Shown here piece by piece: positions 32,064 to 46,347 of a DNA stretch of 64,000 nucleotides (position 1 is its first letter; every line of letters starts with the position of its first letter). Both the position numbers and the translations under genes were made by a program. Source of the DNA: Megalobrama amblycephala (Eukaryota; Chordata; Actinopteri; Cypriniformes; Xenocyprididae); assembly GCF_018812025.1 (NCBI RefSeq), contig NC_063049.1:35717447-35781446 (forward strand), written 5' to 3'. The notes under the pieces were generated by a model. That model saw only the letters and a list, made by a program, of their open reading frames with translations. It made no database searches and was not told the origin of the DNA.

Positions 32064-35000
32064 ATATACATTGTGTATCTTCTGACTACCTGAAACGCAG
32101 CTTTTGCTCTTTCTGTCTCATTGTCCGAATTCAAAAAAGTCTCGTATGTCTTCATTGGAATTCCTCCCATTTGTCGAATTACCTTCTGTTGTGCTTTGTT
32201 GTTGTATGCAAACAGGGATAATGCATGTCCAGCATCCAGACAAATGTTCTGAAAGAAAAGACTTGCTAAGCAGTTCATTTAGACAAATACGTTTAGTACA
32301 TCACTGGCATCGAATAAGCAAGGTGGAATATTTTAAACCAAGTTTATAACCAAGTAATTCAAAATTTGAATTACTTTATTTTCATCCATCAGGAGCTCCA
32401 GAACAATTTCATAAGAGAAGTCCTCTTGTTCCCAAAATTCCCTCTGGAGTTTTTGGTTCCCCATCAGCACACAGGCGAGAGTCTGAGCCACTTGTACCTA
32501 ATGTGTTTTAAAAACACAATGATATCACTTCTAGTTGAGGTTGATGGGTACAAAACAATTTGAAATGAATTCTTACCTTCACCTCTGGAGATTCATGGGA
32601 TTTTAAAAGCTCTAATAATGTAGGAATGGCCTTTTCTCTGTAAATAATCTTTTGACTGTTTTTATTATTTTTGAGCGCAACTCCTGCAACCACAAAACAA
32701 ACGTTTTATCATTTGCGCTATAACACAAAGCCTTTTACACCAAAAAAAAAAAAAAAAAAAGGAAGAAGTGTGAGATATTACCAATGCACAAACAACCCAA
32801 GGCTTTGATGACACTGAGCAGGGTCTTCAGTGCTGTTCGTGACCCTCGAAGCAAACGCACCAAAGGCGGCACCCCGTACTCCCTGCAAAAGCCATCCTGA
32901 TGGGTACGACTATCTCGGATAAGCGCTATTGCCGCTCTGCACCCTGTGAAACAATGAAATAAAGTGAAAGTGATGTGAAGGCCAAGTATGGAAACCCATA
33001 CTCTGAATTTGTCCTCTGCATTTAACCCATCTAGTTAGTGCACACACAAACACACTGCAAACCGCAGACACAAACCCAGAGCAGTGGGCAGGCAATTTTT
33101 GCTGTGGCGCCCAGGGAGTGTTTGGGGGTTAGGTGCCTTGCTCAAGGGCACCTCAGTCATTTCCTGCCGGCATTGAGAATCAAACCCGCAACCTTCGGGT
33201 TACCAGTCAGACTCTCTAGCCATTAGGCCACGACTGCCCCAAAATACGTGAAGATAACATTCTCCAGGGGGTGGATAATTTGTTCCAAATCTGTAACGAT
33301 ATGAAGGTGCGGACAGTTCTGTCTGAAAAACTTTTTAAGGGAACATCTGTCTGACAAAACGTTTTAACAGACGATCCAGAGGAGACGCGATCCAGACACC
33401 TGACTGAAAAGGAAGCACTCTTGGAATACAGCGTCGTTTTGGAATCACAGCCTGTAATGGGGTCGTAGCTTAACACTAATAGCAATACAAGAGACGGGGC
33501 CACTCTTGTAAGCAATGTTTACGGAGAAACCCACTGGGGGAATAACATTCCACTTGCATGCCTTCCTGTCTTATGAGTCTAACAGATCGGTGATGTCTCA
33601 AGACAGGAAGTGCTGGCCGCTTACCCGCTGGACCGGACCTGTTCTGTCAGTGACAGGGAGAAGCTCAGGCAGTCAATCTGCTCAGTTTATCCAGTGCCTG
33701 TCAACACGTAGTCAATGGGAAGCTGTTTTTATTGCATTTGGTGCTTCTTCTGTCTGGACGACAGCTTTGCAGCGAGAGTGTTACTTACATTCATGGGTGA
33801 CTGATTGGTTGGATGGAACTGGGTGATGTCTTTTGGGACGGTGTATAATGAGACCAATTTGTATCTGGCCTTACCCACGTATTGCATTTTGTCTGAAGAG
33901 GACAGAAGAAGGTCAAGGATGACAGGGTAGCCCATCTTCTCTGCCATGAGTTTCTGTTGCTTCAGAGTTTGCCCGGCCAGGGCCCACAGAGACGTTGCAC
34001 CCTGTTCCCGCACGTCCAGCTGGAACACCTGAACACAGGGTGAAGTTCAGAAAGAAATAACTGTGCCATGGGTTGACCTGCGGCTTTATGCAAGAACTGA
34101 TCTGTACGAGAACTGATCTGTCATTTGAGTAGGCCTATATTACAGATATTGTTGGCTTTTTAACAATTGCTTTTGTATGTCGCTTTGGATAAAATCTGCT
34201 AAATGAATAAATGTAAATGTAAGTTATCTAGAACCATACAGGTTGTTTAACAAAAAATACGGCCTTTTTGGCTAAATTTGGCAAATTTAGCCCTAAAAAC
34301 TAAAGCCTCCTGTGTCATATTTGATATGCACATTTCTAAGGCCTCTAAATTATCTAACATGATCAAAACTGTGCTGGAAAAACTTATTTTTAGCAAGTAA
34401 ATGCCTTTTGGTGCAATTCTAAAAATGTCCTGCTTCTTTTTGCTGTGAAATCTTTATGATTTTAATAAGTAAATGTGAGAATAACTTTAATATTTCAAGA
34501 TGAACACCTATTGGACTCATTTAAGCAACTTTGATTTACTTAATTATCCATCCATCATTTTTTAGAAAAGATTTTTATAAAACATGCTTTTGAGGAACGT
34601 TTATTTGTACATCTGTCCATCAAAATCGTATTGGATTGCTTTATATGTTTTGCCCCCACAATAAAAACTACAGTGCTTTGATCATAAAACTAAGCATTTA
34701 ATCATCTTATACATTTTATTGGGAAATATAGAGTGACAACTGATATTTTTATGCATTTTATGTATGTGGTCTGCTATATGATTATAATGATCTCATTGAT
34801 TAGCATTACAAGGTAGCAACATTTCTTCTTACTTTTTGGCCATATAAATATCAGCAACTGCACCAAATGTAAGTCAGATTTCTGAATAAAATTGAGGTGT
34901 TTTTTTTCCTTCACAAATATGAGCTCCATATTCTCACTATATCATTCTATATATGTACTATAGCCTGATATATCAAACATGATCCTCAACAAAAAACACA

Positions 35001-38000
35001 TATGCAATTTTTTTTAAGATTTCCTTTCAAGTTTCAATAAACTTCCATTTAAAAATGTAATTTTTCTAAATATTATTTTATATGTCAGGCTTTACAGGGT
35101 TAACATTTGTAGAAGTAATTCAATCATGAAAGCAATGTTGTTGTTGTTTTTCAAATATTATATTTTATTCAAATTATACTTTTATTCCATAAAATCAAAA
35201 ACTTTATTTAATAAATAGAAAACTATTCAAAGAGTTTTGTTTATTATATTAATCTAATAAATATATTAATATTATTTAAAATATTGTTAGTGATTGTACA
35301 ATATTCTGATATTAGAATACTAATAAAAACAATCCTATTAAATAATTTTATTGTACTAAATATTAATGTAATATCTGTATGACAGAATCTAATCGAATAG
35401 GCTTGTAGCTTAACTTTTTAATAACTTTTTAAATGTTAAGCTGAGTTAATACTAACTCAAGTAATTTAGTCAAATTTTGTAAAAAAAAAAAAAAAAAAGC
35501 TTAAAAAACTATGCAATATAGTCTGTAGTGGCTAAATCCATATCAATTTCATTGTTGCAAAATGTTCCTCATAAGTAACAAAAACATTAAAGCAATTCAT
35601 AATTCCTCACTGAATAATTTTTTGACTCTGAATAGTTTATGGACTAATGAATGTAAATCACATTTTGAGGGGAAAAAAATGTCATGGCAGTTTTCCAGAA
35701 CAAAAAAAATGCACCGTTACCAAACAAAAAGAAAAGAACAGATTTATATTGATTTATTCTAAGTCATCCCTGCATTATTGTTTTATTTATGAACTGGCTT
35801 AGTTATCCAGAGGCAACATTGTGCAATAAAGTTTTAAAAAGAGTGCTAACATTGCAATTACATTACCTTTAAAAGTTGTAAAAGATAGTTAGCAGCCGAC
35901 TGCCTGAGGAAGCACTGCTGTATGGCAGGATTGTGACTGGCTATAGATTCAAGCGCTGTGGCCGCCTTGACCTTAACAGGTATCTTCCTCTCTCGCAGGG
36001 CTTGCACCAGTGCATCGACCGCTCCTGTCTCACATATGAGCTCCTGGTTCTCCCTGTGACCCCGAGCCAGCTCTGCAAGGGCCAAACAAGCCTCTTCCTG
36101 CAATACTTCTGTCAGAAAAAAACACATGCGTTTAATCTGAAGACAACTGATTTTAGATTTTCTCCTTTGTGTTCACAGAAAAAACAACATGAGAGTGAGT
36201 TAAAAAAAAAAAAAAAGACAGGATTTCCATTTTTTAATGATCTATTATTTAATTCTCTTCCATTACTGAATATTTCCCAGAAGGTAAACAGTACCAGAGT
36301 TCACAGACAGGAATTCGACGAGATGTGGAACTCCTCCAGCGTGTGCAACAGCAGTTTGGTTGCATGGGCTTCTGATGCATAGAGTACGGATGCACCTGAC
36401 AGCATTTACTAGCACATCTTGGAGGTCAGAGGTCAGGAGCTTCACCACTAGGGTCACCCCACCCTACAAAAAAATTTTGAGTATTTGTTTAAAAACAAAC
36501 AAAAACACTGTTGTTGAAATGTTTGGAATAATTACAATTTTTTATGTTTTTGAATCTGAATTTATTTTTTTTAAATGTAATTTATTCCTGTGATGGCAAA
36601 GCTGAATTTTCAGCATCAATACTCCAGTCTTTAGTGTCACATGATCCTTGAGAAAGCTGATTTGCTGCTCAGTTATTATCAATTATTATTGGAACTCAAT
36701 TATTAATAATGTTTTTTATAATTATCATGGTTTCCACAAAAACATTAAGTAGCACTATCAACATTGATAATAATAAGCAATGTTTCTTGAGCAGCAAATC
36801 AGCATATTAGAATGATTTCTGAAGGATCATGTGACAATGAAGACTGGAATAATGATGTTGAAAATTCAGCTTCATCATCACAGGAATAAATTACATTTTA
36901 ATATATATTAAAATAGAAATCAGTTATTTTAAAATGTAATAATATTTCACAATATAACTGTTTTTACTATATATTTGATCAAATAAATGCAGCCTTAGTG
37001 AGCAGAAGAGACTTCTTTCAAAAACTTAAAATTAAAAAATCTTTATTATTTCAAACTATTATTCCAAAATATTTCACTTCCAGGCTATAAGTTTAGAAAC
37101 TTTAAATATGAACAGATAGCATAAAAAGTATCTTGGCTCACCAGCTGAGCAATAAGGCTTTGGTGCTGCTCACTGTGTCCCGCCAGATCGGCTAGTATAA
37201 CAGCACAGCGGGAGTGCAGCTCAGGCTGACGGCCACTGAGGAGCTTGATCACCACCGGTACGGCACCATGATGCACCAGATCTTCACAGACTTTTGCATT
37301 CTCTGACATATGACACAGCACAGCTGTAGCCATGCACTGCACCACCTGTCTGTCTGAACAAAGGAGGCCCACCAGCACCGGAATACCTCCTGCAGTGCAG
37401 TTACAGAAACGTAATGCAGTCTTCTAAAGACCAATTCACACTGAACCGACAGACGGCGACCAATGTGGACAATCACCAGATTACAGTACATCACTTCTCA
37501 GACATTTCATGTTCCAACTAACACCAATTCAACACCTTCAACCAAGTGCCGTCCAACACCAACAGATGTAACACACTGATCCAACAAAACCTGACAAAGT
37601 GTCTGTTGCCATTGGTCAGTGTCTATCGGTGCAGTGTGAATTGCTTCAGAACCTAGATTTGTGGCAACTCAACAGTACCAATATTGTTGATCTTACAAAG
37701 GTAAAAAATGCATTTTATTATTTGTTATTAATATTGAGCTATTTTTCTCCTGATGTCAGAACTAGGGGTGTAACAATACACTAATGTCACGATTCGGTTC
37801 GATACACGATACTGATCTCGCGATACAATACTCTCATGATATTATGAACAAAGCCAAAATAGATTTATAATGGTTTTTTTCTGTAGTAAAAAGTTACCAA
37901 AAAATACTGATCATTAAAATGCTACATTTGATATTACAACAGGAATGGACTTGGTCCTTCTCCTCATGCACAGGGCAAAGGTGACACTAAAATAGAAATA

Positions 38001-41000
38001 TTCATGATTTTGCTTAGCTAAAAATACAGAATTATGTTAGACTCAGATGCTTACACTCTGTCCTTGACTATATACATTTAAAAAGTTTTAAATATTGTAT
38101 TTATTATATAATATATAATAATGCATTTCATCTTTAATTTATTCATAATTAATAAACATGGAAGCTCAAATGTATGACCTTCTGGGTTCACCACATTTGA
38201 AGCGCCATTGCCATATCTGATGCTAAATTAAATCTAAACTTTCATTTTGGGTGAACTATACATATTATACATAGTATATCGCTATATCCACGATACATAT
38301 TGTCGCATATTTGTGTTGCAAAATATGGTGACATGATATATTGTTAGACCCCGAGTCAACACAGACATTTGACCCATTTTGGGGCCATAACATAATAGTT
38401 GAGAACCATTGTTCTAATATTTAGCAATGACTTAAACATAAAACAACAACTATCCAAAACTAAATAGGCCTATTAGTAATAGTATAAAATAAGTTGAAAT
38501 GAACTTGATTATTAAGTCTATATATATCTATGACCTGCTTCCATTATGTCCTCACAGGAGGACTCAGTGTTTACACAAAGAGCCTCAAGACACCTGAGGG
38601 CCATCTCCAACCGCCTGGAGTCCTCACTCTGGATCATTTCTGCAGAAAAAAGATGGATATCAGGTAAATTATTACCATAATCACAAATTTAAAAAAAAAT
38701 ACATTTAATTCATTACCTTAAATTAATTAGATTTAAATAAATAATTTGCTACTAATCTAAAATGTTGAATATGGTAATAATAAAGAATGAGCCGTTTTCA
38801 TATTTATTTGTAGTGTATTTTGTGTATTAAATTTAAAGTCACCATGAAATCTAAATTGACAATTCTTTTTTTTATGGAATATTGTTGTATTTATAATAAA
38901 TGATTTATCCGTGCACATCATTATATTTTAAAATTCATGTTCCCTAGTAATCTTTAATCAAAATAACTTCCCTCCCTCTTCTCTTCTGATGATGTGTTTA
39001 CTGGCACGAGGGCAGGTCCAATAGCAAACCACAACAATCCAATCTATTCCCAATTTGACAAAATCAAGTCCCACCCTACATTTTTTCTTGTTCAAGAAGC
39101 CATTTCCATCGGATATACATCACAATAGGAAGGAAAGGACTATAGAAACTTCCATTTCATGCTGACTTTAATGCTTTCAGGATGATATTATACATATCTA
39201 ACAGTAGTATAGTTATGACTGGTGAAAAATTTGGAAGACACATTTTAAATCTGCTACATCATACCATACCGACAAGAATCCTCCACACAGGAAGCCCATC
39301 CAAGTTCAGCTGAATGAGGTGTCTAAGGACATCTGTGTGAAAGTAAAGTGCTGCCAGGTGGACTGTGTTATTTCCCTTGCTGTCTTCCTCTTTCCAGTTT
39401 GCCCCAGTGGACAGCAGGACGTCCAGAGCTTCCAGTGAACCAGAGGTCGCTGACAATAAGAGTGGTGAACTACCATACCTGTAAAACACCCATTATCACG
39501 TATCTTAAAAATAAGTGTTTCTGATTATTATGATGAAAGAAACTTTTATTAAATTAATGCATACACTTCTGTTCAATAGTTTGTTGTCAGTGAGAAAATA
39601 ATTCCTTTATTCAACAAGGATGCAATAAATTGATCAAAAGTGACAGTAAAGACTTCTATTCTTCTATTCACCTTCTATTCATCAAAAGAAACATATCATG
39701 GTTTCTACTAAGAAATATTTCTTGAGCATCAAATCAGCATATTAGAATGATTTCTGAAGGATCATGTGACACTGAAGACTGGAGTAATGATGCTGACAAT
39801 TCAGCTTTGCCAGCAAAGGAATATTATATTTTAAAATATATAATGAAATCAAAAACAGTTCTTTTTAATTGTAATAATATTTCACAATATTACTGTTTTT
39901 ACTGTATTGTTGATCAAATAAATCAGTCTTGGTGAACATAAGAGACTTCTTTCAAAAACATTACAAAATCTTACCGACCACAAACTTTTGAAAAGTAGTG
40001 TGTATACATTAAAATATATACATAAATATACACATATTTACAGTCAATCAATTGCTCAAATATATCACATACTCAGCAGGGGTCTTCATCTCCAATAACG
40101 TAGGGTCTTTCCTGCATAGTGCTTGAATACATGCCACCTGTCCGTAAAAGGCTGCAAAATGAATAGCCATCCAGCCTCTCTTATCCACTAGTTTATAGTC
40201 TGCTTGCAGTGCTAGAAGACAGTTTAAGGATTCAAGGGAGCCACATTGTGCAGCGAGGTGCAATGGTGTGAGCCCTAAAAGGAAAAAAAAAGTTACCAAT
40301 GGCATCTTTACACACATCTTGCTAGGTTTTACAGTACTGATGACAAACAGTGAGCTATCACTTAATAAATAAAGCATAATAATAATCATTGTGAGCCCCA
40401 AAAGGGGGAGAATTATTTAAAAGAACTGTTGCCAAACATATAACATGCTAGAAACATAATAATCACTGCAATAATGATCCAATCAAAGACTCTTAAGCAT
40501 TTGCCTATTTATATCCAAACAGCAACTTTTTTTTTTCCAGCCGGCCATTATATTATATTATATTATATTATATTATATTATATTATAGATGGCAACCCTA
40601 GATGTGTTGTGCCGGGTTTTGCATCATTGGTTGCATCTGTTTTGCTTTATGAACTGACCTTGATAAATGTCACTTAATACAGTTTACTATATAAAATGTA
40701 TATTTTATATATTTTACAAAATTATTATTATTAGTAGTAGTAGTATTGGTTGCATTGGTTAGAGTTTCCAGTATAAGACCCTTACCAGCTCCTTCTATGA
40801 ATGGACCTCCAACACCTGGTTTTCCTGCCAATGAAGAAAATGAAACATACTGTAAGAATATGTGGAAATGTTTACAAGCTTTAAAAGGCCTGTAAATCCA
40901 GCTGCACATTAGTAGAGACTGATAATGTGCTGACCTGTGTTAGTGAATCTCTCACTGCGTGTCTGGTTGAGATTGACTCCTGCTGCAGCAAGCTGAAGGA

Positions 41001-44000
41001 TGATGTGTGATTGGTTGTTGGCTGTAGCGTGATGAAGCAGAGAGAGACCCTGCTCATCAAGAACATGCAGGTGGGATGCTGGGTTCCTGCGACTTAGTGA
41101 GTGAAACGCTGCACACAGTCCTCTCTCTGCTGCTGATTTCAGCCCAAATGCCACGTTCTGAGTTACAAACACATTTTGGTGTACATGTACATGGAGGTAT
41201 TCTGAAACCTAAGTATGAATTTATTGTCATTTATCACCTTGCACTTTATAGCTTTTGTGGAACCAAATGTTTTCTTGAACTGCTCGTGTTGCTCAATGTC
41301 CGTCAAGGGCAGTCTCTTCCCTTTGAGGTTTTTAATGGAAGCGTTTAAAGCCCCCCACCACTGAACCGTGTTTTGTTGGGGATAAAGCGATTCTAACTCA
41401 ATGGAGATGACATTATAGCTGCAAAACACAAATGTAAGTTAGATGCCATGCAAATCAACATTCTAGATGTACAGTATATAACTGAATATATAAATACATG
41501 AATGTAGTGTTGACCTTTTCCCTTCAATCTCACTGAGTGGAATTGGAAACTGTGTTTTGTAAGTGGAGTCCTGACGAAGCAACTCGTAAAGATAATTGGC
41601 TGCTTGAGACTGCAGAGTTCTGAAAGCCACCTATACAAAAAAAAAAAAAAAAAAATCTATATATAAAATCAATTTAATATAGTAAACAACTTATTTAATA
41701 CCCTAAAACACCGTTTAACAATCCAGAAATTCCAAACATTTTATGTGAGCTAATAGCTTCCACATTTAGTTTTCTGTCATTTATATTACAAGGTAATAAT
41801 AATAAATTTAATTATATATTTTAAGTTATTATATTTAATATAGCATATGTGCAATTAAATATAATAATAATAATAACAATAATAATAATAATAATAATTA
41901 TTATTATTATTATTATTGCCTACATGCAATTAAATATTATTATGTTTTATTTATAATTTACTTCACAAACAACATTTTTTTTTTAATCTAGGGGATTCTA
42001 TAAACTGCCCTAAACTCATTTCTCACCTTCATTTCCTCAGTGATGTCATCAAGAGGAGGAGTCCCCACATCAAATTCAATCCCTCCGTGAAGGTGAAAAT
42101 ACTGATCTTGCTTTCGTGGAAAGTGCTTGCATGCAAATTCTGGTCCAAGAATGTGTGGAGGAACCTCTCGTTCTGTTTTCAGCTTGTCATCTTTAAGAAA
42201 GAAAAAATTTTTCATTAACCAATGTCAATGCATCCATATATTTATGAGGCGCAGCAGTGATAGCAATCAAAAGAAAATGCTAACCTGACAAAGGTGGGAG
42301 CATTTGAGACAGATTAGGAATCAGCATCTTTTTCCTTAAAGATATCAGCAAGGGCACCAGGAATGTGATGAGTTTCAGGTATGCAAGGTCTCTGGAGACT
42401 TCTGCATTCCTCTCAAGGTGCTTTCTCACCAGAATAATCTGGTCCGACAGCCTTTTCTGTAGCCTCTGGTAGGTGGCCAGATCAATGCTGTCCTCAATGA
42501 GTCGGACCACATTAGACAGGCTATGAGACCCCTCAAACACAAAGAGATTTTGGTGCTGGCGGACAGAGGTCAGGTAGGCGCTCAACTTGATCAGTATGTT
42601 CTCTGAGTATTGTGAGAAGAGATTCTCCTCGTCTGCACTGTTGGGTTCATATGTTGGGTCTACATCAATGTTCTCCTTATAAATGTCCTGATAACATGGA
42701 TCATCTGAGATGTCTGTTAAACCTAGTGAGACAAATCAGTGTTATTTTACTATCATCGCAATGCTATTATAGTTTTTTTTTTTCATTAAAATCTTTTGCT
42801 TCAATTCAGTGTTTCGGAGCACGTATCAAACTGCCAAAGTCACGTGAACTATTGAAGTTTCAAACCACTTATGACCTAACGAAGCCGCGTTTACTGAAAT
42901 AAATCTTCAAAGCTTCATGAAGCATCGTTTTGAAATCGCCCATCATTAGATATTGTGGAATACAGTCGCTATTTTGTTATTTTTGCCGCACAAAAAGTAT
43001 TCTCGTCACTTTATAATATTAAGGATAAACCTCTTTAGTCACATGAATGTTTAAAATATGTTTTTAGTAGCTTTTTGTGTATTGAAAAAGGGAGTGTTAT
43101 TGCTGGCAATGCTGGCCTCACTGAGCCATCGGATTTTATCAAAAATATCTTAATTTGTGTTCCGCAGACAAACGAAGGTCTTACGGGTGTGGAACGACAT
43201 GAGGGTGAGTAATTAATGACATAATTTTCATTTTTGGGTGAACTAACACAATTTAAGACATTTTTTGATGAAATCCGAGAGGTTTTTTATCTCTCATAGA
43301 AAGCAACGAATTTACTACATTCAAGGTCTAGAGAAGTAGTAAAGACATTGTTAAAATAGTCAACGTGACTACAGTGGTTCAACCTAAATGTTATGAAGCG
43401 ACAAGAATACTTTTTGTGCACAAAAATAAAACAAAAACAACGGCATTATTCAACAATTTTTCCTCTTATTTGTCAGATGCCTATGCAGTTGATGCAATGA
43501 ATGCAGTGAAGAGCTTCCGTGTTTACGTACGAACGCTGGCACAGTATTGGCCGTCGCTGTTCACGTGAGCACAACGACGCATGCGTGTGATGCTGATGCA
43601 GGAGCCGGCCAATACATTAACATTAACTAAGATTAATAAATGCTGAAGAAGTTTTGTTCATATAGTTCATGTTAACTGTTAACAAATGGAGCCTATTGTA
43701 AAGTGGAGTTAGAATAACACTGTCCTGGATTGAAAGAATTGATATCTCACCTGCATTGAGGAACTCTGCGAGCACATCTTTCTTTGTTTGAGGCACACCA
43801 TCTGAATCCACTGCCATGATAGATCTCCATAACTCAGAGAAGCGCATGCGTTTTTCTCTAGAAATGTAACTCCCGTGCCAGAGAGCCTTCATGGTATAAT
43901 CTATGTTTATTAGTATCTGACCGACTTTTGTATCGTAATATGCTGGCGGTAACTGGCACGTGGAGCTCTGGTCATAGTTGGGCACCAAACTGATGACAGG

Positions 44001-44315
44001 AACTTGGTTAAAACCATATATTCCCACAGTCAGCTCCCTCACAATCTGGTGAACCACTTTGTAATCCAGGGGCAAACATGAGTCAAAGGGAGCCAGAATG
44101 ATTATGTTGGGAGCTAAGATGTTCCTCATTTGTCTTATGATGCCTGGAGGTGCATCCACGGGCTGGTTGTGTTCTTCACCACTGAGCAGCCAGTTACTGG
44201 AGGTCAGGCTGAGCAGTTCTTGCAGTTCCCTGCGGTCATATTTCTGCAGTAAAGACTGAGCGGTCAACGCAGCACGAACAGCACTGTCGCTGCTCTGGTC
44301 GGTTGGGTTCTCCAT
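30639..44315 (-). CDS. ankar: ankar, ankyrin and armadillo repeat-containing protein
   Basis: Twenty-one coding exons: 43751-44315, 42285-42722, 42027-42190, 41515-41630, 41238-41418, 40935-41157, 40786-40824, 40073-40274, 39270-39478, 38535-38639, 37142-37389, 36295-36463, 35867-36108, 33875-34028, 32782-32943, 32577-32683, 32375-32497, 32090-32248, 31716-31833, 31001-31110 and 30639-30896. They total 4092 nt, exactly 1364 codons, with consistent phases. The predicted protein has 1363 residues. Residues 1 to about 485 form an N-terminal region of unknown fold. Ankyrin repeats follow at about 520-715 (for example GLTPLHLAAQCGSLESLNCL, GWMAIHFAAFYGQVACIQAL), then armadillo repeats to about 1290 (for example TAVLCHMSENAKVCEDLVHH, ACLALAELARGHRENQELI). 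Such repeats are protein-binding scaffolds; the cellular role is poorly known. The exon 10 donor (GTCATA) is weak. The start is the first ATG of the first exon found; an upstream coding exon cannot be excluded. Confidence 0.92.
31160..31660 (+). repeat. Dispersed cyprinid repeat, full-length single copy
   Basis: Begins near a T-run with 'gctcaccaaggctgcatt', contains 'tgatggcaaagctgaatttt' and 'tcacatgatccttcagaaat', and ends 'ccaaacatttgaacagtggt'. Lies in ankar intron 19/20. Confidence 0.8.
32030..32060. repeat. (TA)n microsatellite
   Basis: About 15 TA units just past the exon at 32090-32248 of ankar. Confidence 0.9.
32955..33239 (-). mobile_element. tRNA-derived SINE
   Basis: On the minus strand the 5' end reads GGGGCAGTCGTGGCCTAATG, with a pol III A box (TGGCCTAATGGCTAGAGAG) and a B box (GGGTTTGATTC), followed by a conserved body. 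This is the head of a tRNA-derived fish SINE. Its 3' end points along ankar and stops about 12 bp before the acceptor of the exon at 32782-32943. Confidence 0.85.
36560..37060. repeat. Pair of inverted dispersed repeats
   Basis: A plus-oriented half (36580-36700, 'gatggcaaagctgaattttc') and a minus-oriented half (36760-37060, 'gaatgatttctgaaggatca') of the 'catgtgacactgaa' family face each other, resembling a decayed fold-back element. In ankar intron 11. Confidence 0.75.
37763..38353. repeat. Degenerate hAT-type MITE
   Basis: Left end TAGGGGTGTAACAATAC; eroded right end 'attgttagacccc'. Related to 5550-6098. In ankar intron 10. Confidence 0.65.
39560..40000. repeat. Dispersed cyprinid repeat
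   Basis: Contains 'gaatgatttctgaaggatca' and 'gatgctgacaattcagcttt', ending 'ccacaaacttttgaaaagta'. In ankar intron 8. Confidence 0.75.
40550..40585. repeat. (TTATA)n microsatellite
   Basis: About seven pentanucleotide units in ankar intron 7. Confidence 0.9.
41862..41922. repeat. (AAT)n/(ATT)n palindromic microsatellite
   Basis: AAT units switch to ATT units, so the tract can fold on itself. In ankar intron 3. Confidence 0.9.
42745..43250. repeat. MITE, 'TTCACCCAAAAATGAAAATT' family (right end intact)
   Basis: The right end 'catttttgggtgaactaaca' and the block 'cgaaggtcttacgggtgtgg' match the copy at 17252-17843. The left end is diverged; a second partial copy seems to follow to about 43600. 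In ankar intron 1. Confidence 0.7.
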
Positions 44316-46347
44316 CAGGATACAGACGATATGAGAGCGGTAAACTGAATGTAATTAATTTCTTTTCAAAAAGACCATTAAGCTTCACCTTAAAAGATTG
44401 AGCTGCCCGATGAAATGTGTGATTTTGAACTGTGTTGCTCTTAGCAACCAGTGACGCATAGTGACGGTTCTGCAACTCTTCAGATCAACCAATAGATGGT
44501 GCTGTTGCAGGTCAGTGCAATATGCGGGATTTGCTCAAAAGTAAAGTTGGTGCAGTTAGTTTTTTTTAAAAATTGTTATAAGTTCATCTAACAGGACAGT
44601 TCACATTATAGTTAGCCAATAGGCTATTTTTCATCTGTAGTTCAAGAGAGAATCACCCTAAAAACAAAAAAATGTAGTTAAAAATACAAAAATAAATATT
44701 AAAATTATAATAGATATGCAAAAAAGTAAAAGCACAATAATAAAAAGTATGCACAGCATATTAGATTACTTGTATAAATCCATCTAACACGATAACACCA
44801 AAGTAAGATATATCCATTTGGTTTAATAATGGAGGAATAAAATTAATCTTTTGTTATAAATAATTTGATTTTTTGTTGCTGTTGTTAAAGTAGTTTAATT
44901 TATAAATGCAGAACATTTTTAAACGTCACCCCTTTAACATCTTTTAATGCTTTAAAAATAATGAAACATTCTCAAGCCAATAACTTGATTTTTTAAATGA
45001 TTTTTATATAATGTATGCAATAGGGTACCACGGGGCTAAAGGTGCCTTTGGTTTTATTTTTCTCTAAACCACTAGATGGCACAAAAACTTGCCACAGCAC
45101 TTTTCTGAACATCCGCTTTTCAAGATGCATGTGCAAATTTGTCTGATCCTTGACGCGATTGGCTAATTTTTCCATTTCTTGACATGACATGGTTAGATTC
45201 ACATAGCAAATATCATATATCAAATTGGGTATCCATCTCAGAGATAATCACCATATTTATGAAATAATCATATTTAAAAACATATTAATCATATCAGCAT
45301 AACATATCATTTATTGTTACTACTGTAAATCTATATTAAATAGGCTATTATGGGATCTCCTTCAATGCTTTCAGAATCTTTACTTTTTAAAATAATTTTG
45401 TTTCTGTATTTTAAAATATATAAAAATATATTACATAGGCCTATTTTAATGACAGTATATTTATTGAACAAAATTAATTCATTTATCAAAATAAACAGAA
45501 AATAGTACAAACTTTGCTAAAGTGATTCTTTTGAACAAGTATTAACCGAGTCATTATTAAAAACATATTATTTTAGCTAAAATATTTGTATGAATACTGT
45601 GTGCCTTTTACCCCATGCCCCCTCACCACCTCATACTTTTATAAGATTTTTTAAACAAAATTAACCACTTTACGATTTTTTTTCACACAAAATATGTTGC
45701 TTCATCAATGTTCAATACAAACATATATATTTTTCCTGCAATCATATACTTTGAGAATAGTGAAAAGCACAATTTTTCTTAAGGTGTGCCTTTAGCCCCG
45801 TTGTACCCTATAATATAATAATGTTAGGCTACATAATTTAATTTGTATGCCTATGCACATTTTTTAAAGATCATTATATAGACAAATAAAGAAGCAGTCA
45901 CAATGTAGAACAAATATTAAAAAAAAAGACGCTATGCAAATATTTACGTCTATTGCGTAAGTACGTCATGACGTAAAGGAATCACTGAATCGGTTCATTG
46001 ATACGAACTGTTCAAAAGATCCGATACGCGTTTTTTTTCTTTAACTCTTAATGTGTCACGAAAGTATATATAAATAAAGTGCACAGACTTAATATAGTAC
46101 ATATAACTAGTTATAAAATACACAATAGACGAAACTAGAGGGCTCCTCAGAGTGAACGACCCTTACTCTACTATCCTTTCAGCACTGCGCATGTCAGGGT
46201 CTGACTGACTGAAGAAACAACAGCAACCTTTACCCAGGGAACGTTCCTGGCCAAAGCACCAGGAAGTGCACAACTTTGCGATTTCAGCAAACTTATTCAA
46301 AATCACATGCTGATAAGAACTATTGTCACTTTCATTTTTAGCTGACA
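44316..46347. other. ankar/nucleotidyltransferase divergent spacer
   Basis: About 2 kb. It holds the MITE at 45023-45808 and, near the plus-strand gene, a CRE-like palindrome (TACGTCATGACGTAA, about 45961-45975) and a TATA-like stretch (TATATATAAATA, from about 46065). The bases 'ttttag' just before the start codon at 46348 could be a splice acceptor for a 5' UTR exon. No other gene seen. Confidence 0.5.
45023..45808. mobile_element. MITE with 'GGGTACCACGGGGCTAAAGG' ends and TA target site
   Basis: The left end GGGTACCACGGGGCTAAAGG is mirrored on the right by CCTTTAGCCCCGTTGTACCC with one mismatch, and each end is flanked by TA. Noncoding, 786 bp. The TA duplication suggests Tc1/mariner-type mobilisation. 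Confidence 0.85.

Noticed and set aside
33169..33239. tRNA-like sequence
   Set aside because: It has A and B boxes but no cloverleaf with anticodon stem and is followed by a SINE body; it is the SINE head, not a tRNA gene.
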